This document shows positions 1 to 5,074 of a DNA stretch of 10,857 nt, in pieces (the stretch's first letter is position 1; each line of letters begins with the position of its first letter). The stretch is from Pelotomaculum sp. UBA5255. GTDB taxonomy: Bacteria > Bacillota > Desulfotomaculia > Desulfotomaculales > Pelotomaculaceae. The DNA lies in assembly GCA_002408725.1 (NCBI GenBank), contig DHTR01000042.1:1988-12844 (forward strand), given 5' to 3'. Under the pieces are notes generated by a model. The model ran no database searches and was not told where the DNA came from. It saw only the letters and a list, made by a program, of their open reading frames with translations. The position numbers and the translations under genes were made by a program.

Positions 1-527
1 TGGAAATCGAAGCGCTGGCAGCGGGACAGGATGGTCAGGGGCACCTTGTGCGGCTCGGTTGTGGCCAGGATGAACACGGCGTGGCGGGGAGGTTCCTCCA
101 GCGTCTTTAAAAGAGCGTTGAAGGCCTCGTTGGTAAGCATGTGGACCTCATCGATGATATAGACCCTGAAACGCCCCCCACTGGGGGCAAACTTGACTTT
201 CTCTCTCAAATCCCTGATCTCGTCGATGCCCCGGTTGGAAGCAGCATCGATTTCAATGACGTCCACGGAAAGCCCTTCCGTGATGGCAACGCAGCTGTCA
301 CAGCAGTTGCAGGGCTCCGGGCCCTCCTCCCGGGAACAATTTAAAGCCTTGGCCAACACCTTGGCAGTGGTGGTCTTACCGGTTCCCCGGGTGCCGCAGA
401 AGAGATAGGCATGGCCAACCCGCCCGGCCCTTACCGCATTTTTCAAGGTCCGGGTGATGTGTTCCTGCCCGATAATTTCTCCGAATGTCTGGGGCCGCCA
501 TTCCCTGTATAAAGCCAGATATGCCAT
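1..527 (-). CDS. dnaX: DNA polymerase III subunit gamma/tau, N-terminal part (runs off the left edge)
   Basis: Clamp-loader ATPase of the replicative polymerase, which loads the sliding clamp onto primed DNA. Reading down from the ATG at 527, 175 codons are open to the window edge. The product begins MAYLALYREWRPQTF, the classic DnaX start. The Walker A segment GTRGTGKTT lies at residues 45-53. The four zinc-binding cysteines C64, C73, C76 and C79 sit at the spacing expected for bacterial DnaX, with an extra C75. Walker B with DEVH lies at about 122-129, and the sensor/arginine-finger segment ILSRCQRF at 166-173. An AAAGGAAC ribosome-binding site lies just upstream of the ATG. The C-terminal two thirds lie outside the window. 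The gene follows the SRP RNA gene, as in many Firmicutes. The family assignment is essentially certain. Confidence 0.97.
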   Translation of the reverse strand, partial: MAYLALYREWRPQTFGEIIGQEHITRTLKNAVRAGRVGHAYLFCGTRGTGKTTTAKVLAKALNCSREEGPEPCNCCDSCVAITEGLSVDVIEIDAASNRGIDEIRDLREKVKFAPSGGRFRVYIIDEVHMLTNEAFNALLKTLEEPPRHAVFILATTEPHKVPLTILSRCQRFDF

Positions 528-819
528 GGGCAGTTCCTTTCTTGTTTCGTCCCCTATATTTTGTCTATATACTTCGTCACTCAAACCACAATTCCTGTTC
601 AGCGGCCGCTTTATCCACACCCGCTGAAAACGGAATAAGATTCTTTAATCTGCCCGCCTCCCTTTAAAGTCGATGAGCCGACTCTTCAAAACTTAGCGCC
701 GCCCTATTACGGGCATGGAGATACTTATGTAAGTAATGAGGACAAAAACCCAGAACATCAAAAGAAACCTCGACATTAAGAACCTTGCGGACACTGGTTG
801 GCCGTTCCCGCAGAATCAG
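528..819 (-). other. Gap between the SRP RNA terminator and dnaX; no convincing gene
   Basis: About 290 bases with no well-supported gene. One minus frame is open from the SRP RNA side down to TAA (664-666). It continues in the same frame, after that stop, to TGA (577-579), with coding-like composition in the second part (residues such as AGVDKAAAEQELWFE). It has no usable start codon, so at best it is a relic. A separate 27-codon hydrophobic ORF (693-776) is noted under findings. A dnaX promoter probably lies near 555-600, where TATATA and AATATA words occur on the minus strand, but no clear -35/-10 pair could be fixed. Confidence 0.4.
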
Positions 820-852
820 AAAAACCGCCTTCCGTTTTGCCGGGAGGCGGTT
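820..852 (-). terminator. Rho-independent terminator of the SRP RNA gene
   Basis: On the minus strand AACCGCCT (852-845) pairs with AGGCGGTT (830-823), and a run of five T follows, partly overlapping the stem. It begins 10 bases past the predicted 3' end of the SRP RNA, so it should end that transcript before dnaX. Confidence 0.85.
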
Positions 853-862
853 AAAAGTTAAT

Positions 863-1131
863 GGCCGTGCACCTGCCTTCGAATATGAACTTCCGGGCGG
901 CACACCTGCAGGTAGCTCAGACCAGGTGCCCTCGCGGCACCCGGGGTTTTTCCCTTAGTGCTGCTTCCGTCAGGACCTGACACGGTTCGAGAATTCCCGT
1001 TGCACGAGACCCAGTCCTCAACACCCCTTACAGGTTCCGGACCCCACAAGCTAAACCCTCGGGCGGGAATTCAACCCCGCTACAGCGGTTTGCGGGTACA
1101 GGGCACCGCTACCTCCCCGTCTAGCACGGCC
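863..1131 (-). ncRNA. ffs: Signal recognition particle RNA, large Bacillus type (scRNA/4.5S)
   Basis: RNA scaffold of the signal recognition particle, which with Ffh delivers nascent membrane and secreted proteins to the membrane. The diagnostic domain IV hairpin is present on the minus strand: GTGTCAGGTCCTGACGG followed by AAGCAGCAC, near 958-985. The 5' end carries an Alu-type domain (GACGGGGAGGTAGCGGTGCC near 1101-1120). The ends pair: GGCCGTGC at 1131-1124 with GCACGGCC at 870-863. That gives 269 bases, close to the roughly 271 bases of the Bacillus subtilis RNA and far longer than the 4.5S RNA of E. coli. A terminator follows at once. Its position between tRNA-Ser and dnaX is the usual Firmicutes arrangement. 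The exact processed ends are inferred from this pairing. Confidence 0.96.
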
Positions 1132-1136
1132 AAAAG

Positions 1137-1164
1137 TATTTATCCTTAAGCAAATCTCCTTCAA
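1137..1164 (-). promoter_or_regulatory. Possible SRP RNA promoter
   Basis: TTGAAG at 1164-1159 and TAAATA at 1142-1137 are separated by 16 bases and lie 5 bases before the predicted SRP RNA start. Both boxes are imperfect. A perfect TTGACA also occurs at 1182-1177, but it has no matching -10 box at the right distance. Read-through from the tRNA promoter is an equally good source of this RNA, because no terminator is visible between the two genes. Confidence 0.35.
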
Positions 1165-1186
1165 GCCGCAATTCCTGTCAATAAAA

Positions 1187-1276
1187 TGGCGGAGAGAGTG
1201 AGATTCGAACTCACGAGACAGTTACCCGTCCACACGCTCTCCAGGCGTGCGCCTTCATCCACTCGGCCATCTCTCC
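1187..1276 (-). tRNA. tRNA-Ser, anticodon GGA
   Basis: A complete 90-base class II tRNA with an encoded CCA end (1189-1187). The acceptor stem pairs GGAGAGA with TCTCTCC. The D arm contains GCCGAGTGG. The anticodon stem CACGC/GCGTG encloses the loop CTGGAGA with anticodon GGA, which reads UCC and UCU serine codons. A long variable arm, diagnostic of serine tRNA, follows. The T arm contains GTTCGAATC. No terminator separates it from the SRP RNA gene 55 bases downstream, so the two are probably made together and processed. Confidence 0.97.
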
Positions 1277-1394
1277 GTGCACTACGTTACCGTTGTCAGA
1301 CGCGAATACAGAACATTGCCACCGGTCTCGCGCCTGCTCCCTATTTTCCAAAAAGGATTGTTGAAGAAATATAGTTAAAAACCGTGCGTAGATC

Positions 1395-1423
1395 ATTATA
1401 CCTGGTATTCCGGCGAAATGCAA
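1395..1423 (-). promoter_or_regulatory. Strong sigma-A promoter for tRNA-Ser (and probably SRP RNA)
   Basis: The -35 box TTGCAT (1423-1418), a 17-base spacer and a perfect TATAAT (1400-1395) are read on the minus strand. The start point would fall near 1388, giving a leader of about 110 bases before the mature tRNA. This is one of the two best promoter matches in the window. Confidence 0.85.
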
Positions 1424-1536
1424 GCACTTTGCGCCGGGAGAACCTGCCGTGTAGTCCGGTCATATCGGCGGAATACTACCTATAAATTAGGCGAAGGCAA
1501 AAGCTATGCCGAAGCGTTTCGGTAGTACCGGCAGGA

Positions 1537-2760
1537 TTACTGCCCGCCGGCCCGCCGGATCAGCTCAATGCGGCTCATTGCAGGTGGGTGGCTGTAGCTG
1601 AACCACTGGATAAAGGGGGCGGGCGCCACGTCGGACAGGTTTTTGGCAGCCAGGTCCTCCTGCAGGCGGACAGCCCCCTCCACATCCCCGGTCAGCATCA
1701 CCGCAACCCGGTCAGCCTCTTTCTCCATCCCCCGGGAAAAATAGTTTTGCAGCGGGGTTCCGGCAAAGGAAGCCAGAAGGAAAAACAGCAGGATCACCGC
1801 CCAGGCGCCGGGCGGATAGCGGCCGTACAACAGCGGGACGGTTATCCGCAGGGTTAAAAACAGGAGGCCCCAAAGAGCAAAGCTGCCCAGGGCGCCCAGG
1901 GCTAGTCCCCGCATAATGTGCCCCTGCCGCCAGTGCGCCATTTCGTGGGCCACCACCGCCCGCACCTGGTCCGGCGGATAATCCCGCAGCAGTGTATCGT
2001 ATAGCACGATTTGCCGGGTCCGCCCCAGGCCGGCAAAGTAGGCGTTGGCCCGGTTGGTGCGGCGACTGGCGTCCATGACCAGTACCTGGTCCACCGGCAG
2101 CCCGGCTTTCTGAGAAAGCTCCTGGACCAGCGTTCTGACCGCAGGGTCCGTAGCCGGTACAAAACGGTTAAAAAGAGGTGAAATCAAAACCGGCCAGAGG
2201 TAGGTTTGAATGACCAACCAGGCCGAAAAGAGCGTTGCCCCGGCCAGCCACCAGGCGCCGGGCCAACGGCCCATAACCCGGAAAAGAATAGCCATTCCTG
2301 CGGCGGAAAGGGCCAGCCCAAGCCCTGCGCCCTTTGCATAATCAGCCCACCAGGAGGCCAAACTCTGAGTTGAGAACCCCCACTGGTGCTGCCAAACGTA
2401 GCCGCTGAAAAAGGTAAAGGGCAGTTCCAGGACAAGTAGCAACAACCACAGGATCAAGAAAAACAACAGTAGGCTTCCCGCGTAGCTGCCGCCCGAGGCC
2501 TGTTCCGACCAGCGGGATAGGGCTGCGGCCCGGCCGGTGAACACCAACCACAGCAAGAAGGCCGCCTGGATTAAAAAGCCGCCGATAAACGTAAGCCGCA
2601 AGACCTTGTTGTACTGCCGCCCCAGGTTTACCTGGTCGGCGCTAAAATATTGCCAGGTCTCCGGACTCACCCGCCCCGGGAAAAGGGTGAACCATAAATA
2701 AAGTAGGCTGAAGGCGCCGGCCAGTAGAATCAGGATCAGCCAGATACTGTTCAAACGCAA
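1537..2760 (-). CDS. M48-family (Ste24/CAAX protease-like) membrane zinc metallopeptidase
   Basis: An integral membrane zinc endopeptidase, 407 residues. An N-terminal helix at about 5-25 is followed by helices near 55-75, 95-118, 143-162 and 168-192, which is Ste24-like. The catalytic core has HEMAH at 272-276, with two histidines and the general-base glutamate. Helices at about 285-312 and 318-335 follow, then the third zinc ligand in EKEAD (E346, D350). SHPPAMSRI at 390-398 is the conserved SHPP...R segment of the family. Length and architecture fit the Ste24p-like M48A group rather than the shorter HtpX group. The natural substrate is unknown; membrane protein quality control is a reasonable guess. 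The start is a TTG at 2760, preceded by a strong GGAGGGGG site. It stands alone: 102 bases separate it from the membrane protein upstream, and no clear terminator follows. Confidence 0.93.
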   Translation of the reverse strand: MRLNSIWLILILLAGAFSLLYLWFTLFPGRVSPETWQYFSADQVNLGRQYNKVLRLTFIGGFLIQAAFLLWLVFTGRAAALSRWSEQASGGSYAGSLLLFFLILWLLLLVLELPFTFFSGYVWQHQWGFSTQSLASWWADYAKGAGLGLALSAAGMAILFRVMGRWPGAWWLAGATLFSAWLVIQTYLWPVLISPLFNRFVPATDPAVRTLVQELSQKAGLPVDQVLVMDASRRTNRANAYFAGLGRTRQIVLYDTLLRDYPPDQVRAVVAHEMAHWRQGHIMRGLALGALGSFALWGLLFLTLRITVPLLYGRYPPGAWAVILLFFLLASFAGTPLQNYFSRGMEKEADRVAVMLTGDVEGAVRLQEDLAAKNLSDVAPAPFIQWFSYSHPPAMSRIELIRRAGGQ

Positions 2761-2838
2761 CAGCTTGCCCCCTCCATTTTTAAATGATGTTGGCCTGTCT
2801 CAAATCTAAACTATTCCATCCCCAGTAAAATATGCGCA

Positions 2839-2858
2839 TAGAAGTCAAAAAACTTCTA
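2839..2858 (-). terminator. Weak terminator-like hairpin after the small membrane protein gene
   Basis: On the minus strand TAGAAGT pairs with ACTTCTA around a TTTTTG loop, just past the stop codon at 2863. No uninterrupted T run follows the stem (the next bases are TGCGCATATTTT), so termination would be inefficient. Confidence 0.35.
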
Positions 2859-2862
2859 CTCG

Positions 2863-3264
2863 TTAAGTCCTGACCTGTTCTTCTCCAAAAATTTTAATAG
2901 TATAAGCTGATATTAGGCCATAACTAATAAATGCAAGCAAACTTGCTATTACTGTAGATGCGCCCTGGATCCAAGGGGCATTAATGGTGCCTTGCATTGA
3001 ATTAATTGGGATTAGAACTGCCCAAACAATGGCTCCGTAAACGGTACCAATCAACGCAAAATTTGTTTTGGTTAGAACCGGTAAGGCTTGCATTACAACC
3101 ATAAGCAAAAATCCAGCAGCTTGTCCGGCTAAGATATGGATAATTAGCTGACCGAAGGATAGTTTTGCGCCGAGGGTGGAAACACCAAGAAACTCTGATG
3201 CCATAATTATTCCAGCCTGGACAAGAGAGGCGATTAAAAAACCAACAGAATATTTCCAATACAT
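2863..3264 (-). CDS. Small four-helix membrane protein of unknown function
   Basis: 133 residues, beginning MYWKYSVGFLIASLVQAG. Four hydrophobic segments are visible at about 5-27, 38-60, 66-87 and 102-124. The C-terminus is short and polar (KIFGEEQVRT). Weak landmarks are YGAIVWAVLIPIN at about 76-88 and ISYGLISAYTIKIF near the end. I do not recognise a characterised family. The helix spacing loosely recalls small Firmicutes proteins of the YqhR kind, but this is an impression, not a match. The frame is open further upstream to 3447, but the ATG at 3264 has an AAAGGGG site 9 bases ahead and the first hydrophobic segment starts right there, while the extension would read through a terminator-like hairpin. 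It is the first gene after the candidate structured RNA at 3400-3790, which raises the possibility of an RNA-protein pair such as OLE RNA with OapA. Confidence 0.72.
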   Translation of the reverse strand: MYWKYSVGFLIASLVQAGIIMASEFLGVSTLGAKLSFGQLIIHILAGQAAGFLLMVVMQALPVLTKTNFALIGTVYGAIVWAVLIPINSMQGTINAPWIQGASTVIASLLAFISYGLISAYTIKIFGEEQVRT

Positions 3265-3270
3265 ACAAAC

Positions 3271-3289
3271 AACCCCTTTCTGTAGGGTT
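3271..3289 (-). promoter_or_regulatory. Hairpin overlapping the ribosome-binding site of the small membrane protein
   Basis: On the minus strand AACCC (3289-3285) can pair with GGGTT (3275-3271). The 3' arm and loop include the AAAGGGG ribosome-binding site (3279-3273) of the ATG at 3264. The stem is only 5 base pairs, so the effect on translation may be modest. Confidence 0.35.
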
Positions 3290-3404
3290 ATCTTGTCCTC
3301 GTGGAAGGCTTTTATTCTTTTCATCAGTAATGATAGCGATGATAACGGAGCAAAATCCTGCGCCGCCTTGCGGCATGATTTTTGAATATAATGAAGCAGG
3401 GGCA

Positions 3405-3435
3405 TACAAAGAGAGAAGGCCTTGCGCCTTCTCTC
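3405..3435 (-). terminator. Strong hairpin at the 3' edge of the candidate structured RNA
   Basis: A perfect 10-base-pair stem, GAGAGAAGGC (3435-3426) with GCCTTCTCTC (3420-3411), and a 5-base loop. On the minus strand only three T follow at once (TTTGTATG), so it may be a weak terminator or a structural end-cap. It lies inside the apparent upstream extension of the small membrane protein frame, which argues against that extension being translated. Confidence 0.55.
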
Positions 3436-3790
3436 CAAATAAAGCAACCATCACCTACAGCTTACCTGTTCCTTAAGTCTGACTTGGTCGTGACTCCTGA
3501 TCAACCTACTCAAAACCAGCTTCCTACTGGAACTACTGTAAAAGGCTACTTCTAATCCCCCTTGGACTCGAAATGCGGACCTCGTTCCTAACTGCGAACT
3601 TCAAACCCGAATGCGAAAACGGAATCAAACTAGACTGGAGAACAAAAAACACTACCCTGAAGACTGGTCAACTACTTGCAACAAACTCGAAGTACTCTTT
3701 CGATGCCCTTGCAATACGTTAAAACCTGAGTCGCTGTAAGGATGGTGCTTAGGCATAGTGTAACACGGCTCCTAGCCATTTACAAGACCC
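3411..3790 (-). ncRNA. Candidate large structured noncoding RNA (family not identified)
   Basis: This stretch has no plausible gene on either strand. The minus strand is rich in G and T and folds well. A long-range helix pairs AAGC-ACCATC-CT-TACAGC (3750-3733) with GCTGTA-GGT-GATGGT-T-GCTT (3461-3442): 16 base pairs broken only by a small internal loop and one bulge, enclosing about 270 bases. Inside it, TTGCAA (3713-3708) pairs with TTGCAA (3681-3676) around a second stem TCGAA/TTCGA. Further small hairpins are TTCC-AGTA-GGAA (near 3520-3531) and, outside the helix, GGCT-AGG-AGCC (near 3767-3777). The perfect 10-base-pair hairpin at 3411-3435 closes the 3' side. tmRNA, RNase P, 6S and SRP RNA signatures are absent. 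The 5' end is not fixed, and no promoter is evident upstream, so it may be cut from a longer transcript. Confidence 0.55.
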
Positions 3791-3900
3791 TTATGAAAAA
3801 AATTATTTGCTAAATTTACCTTTCATCTGCCGCATAGCCACCCTGTATTTAAATATATTCACAGTGCTATGTGATAGCTTATTAGCCTTAAGCTTATTCT
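3791..3900 (-). other. AT-rich spacer between the phosphatase gene and the candidate RNA
   Basis: On the minus strand it holds a small hairpin GCTAT-CAC-ATAGC shortly after the phosphatase stop. It also holds an AT-rich pairing (ATGAAA with TTTCAT, ending in seven T at about 3802-3796) that could act as a weak terminator for the hydrogenase operon. No convincing promoter for the structured RNA was found here. Confidence 0.4.
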
Positions 3901-5058
3901 TTAGAGATACTCAACGGTAACCTTTTTACCCATGCCCATCAGCGTTTCGGCAATGTCCCGGACCGTTTGGTTCTTCAGGACACAAGAAACCGGAAATCCC
4001 GGGTAATTCAAGGCCTGGTTTATGGCCAGCCCAACGATAAAGTGGATTTCGTCCGCCTTGAGAAGCTCCGCAGTAAGCAGGCCGGCACCATCCCGGATCG
4101 CCTCAAGATGTCTTAGCTTGCTCCCCTTCTTCAGATACTGCAGGGCATGGTAAATGGTGATGGCGCCCTCGGTCACAAGATCTATCCCTTCAATCTGCCC
4201 GGTGGGCGGAATCGTCTCGGACCCACTGCCAAGGTTAACAGACACCTCCCTGTTGAGGATCCGGCTCACCAGGCAGCTGGTAGTACCTCCGCAGACCACT
4301 TTCATGCCCTCCGGGGCCATGAGCTTTCCAACAGCCAGGCGGTCGTTGACGGGGTCGCGCGGCGGCCCGATGAGGGCAGTCAGCTTCCGTTCCTTTCTGA
4401 TTTTCACGACAACAACACTGACATCATCGCCGGGATTATGATAATATAGCTGCCTGCACTTCTCCGTGATTTCATCTGCCCAGTCCGTGGCGTCGAGACT
4501 CGGTCCTTTCGAGGCCAGCCTTTTGATGTATTTGCCGACCTCTTCCCTCCCCCAGCCGAGATTCCACGCGCCCCCGATCCCGGCATGCAGAACGCCGTCC
4601 GTAACAAGGACAAGCCAGTGGCCATCCTGGAGACTTAAGTGCGCTTCCCGGATTTTTTTATCCCCTGCGCTTCGCTCCAACCTTTTTAAAAACAGCAAGG
4701 ATTCTTTAAAACCAAGGTATGACGAGGGGTTGTCATATTCAGCCAGGTAGCCTCGCCCGTCATTAAACACTTGAAGGATTGTAAAAGTGCTGTAGGCAAG
4801 GTTTCTCACCTTATCAACCGGTAGGGTTTCGGCCATGGTTTCTATTACCTCATCAACATGGCAGCCCATCTTGAGCATTGTAGCGGCGGTTTTGGCAGTG
4901 ATTCTGGAAAGGATATTCGCTTTGACTCCGCTGGCCAGTCCATCCGCTAAAACAACAATTGAAGAGTCGCCGGTTTCAAGGACTTCAATAGAATCACCGC
5001 AAAGCTCTTCCCCCTTTTTATTCAGCTGTGAGTACCCAATATCCAGATGCAAGGACAT
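3901..5058 (-). CDS. SpoIIE/PP2C-type serine phosphatase of the sensory hydrogenase operon
   Basis: 385 residues, soluble. The N-terminal 220 residues form a SpoIIE/PP2C-like phosphatase fold with the metal-binding acidic motifs in order: GDS with D22, LADGLASG with D39, VTDGVLHAG with D154 and NPGDD with D211 and D212. The enzyme should remove phosphate from serine or threonine of a partner protein, perhaps an anti-sigma-antagonist-like target; the target is not in the window. Residues about 225-385 form a second domain, with GPPRDP at 231-236, CGGTTSC at 256-262 and a glycine-rich GSGSETIPPTG. I do not recognise a characterised function for it. The ATG at 5058 lies 16 bases after the stop of the H-cluster gene, so the two are co-transcribed. 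Phosphatases of this kind are known next to sensory [FeFe] hydrogenases, so the likely role is output of the H2/redox signal. Confidence 0.87.
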   Translation of the reverse strand: MSLHLDIGYSQLNKKGEELCGDSIEVLETGDSSIVVLADGLASGVKANILSRITAKTAATMLKMGCHVDEVIETMAETLPVDKVRNLAYSTFTILQVFNDGRGYLAEYDNPSSYLGFKESLLFLKRLERSAGDKKIREAHLSLQDGHWLVLVTDGVLHAGIGGAWNLGWGREEVGKYIKRLASKGPSLDATDWADEITEKCRQLYYHNPGDDVSVVVVKIRKERKLTALIGPPRDPVNDRLAVGKLMAPEGMKVVCGGTTSCLVSRILNREVSVNLGSGSETIPPTGQIEGIDLVTEGAITIYHALQYLKKGSKLRHLEAIRDGAGLLTAELLKADEIHFIVGLAINQALNYPGFPVSCVLKNQTVRDIAETLMGMGKKVTVEYL

Positions 5059-5074
5059 GCTCCTCGTCCTTTCG

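Noticed and set aside
664..903. 79-codon minus ORF overlapping the SRP RNA 3' end and its terminator
   Set aside because: Its start lies inside the SRP RNA and it reads through the terminator; only its downstream part could be a relic.
1186..1374. Plus-strand ORF beginning MAERVRFELTRQL
   Set aside because: It reads the antisense of tRNA-Ser; this peptide is a common false call over tRNA-Ser genes.
3265..3447. N-terminal extension of the small membrane protein (start at 3447)
   Set aside because: It would translate through a 10-base-pair hairpin and the RNA 3' edge, has no ribosome-binding site, and is polar; the ATG at 3264 has a good site and begins the first membrane helix.
3002..3454. 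150-codon minus ORF overlapping the membrane protein gene
   Set aside because: It is an out-of-frame shadow with many cysteines and tryptophans and no recognisable domain; it crosses the hairpin at 3411-3435.
3411..3790. tmRNA, RNase P RNA, 6S RNA or a self-splicing intron
   Set aside because: The tmRNA ends and tag reading frame, the RNase P conserved segments and the group I/II core motifs could not be found; length and pairing do not fit 6S RNA.
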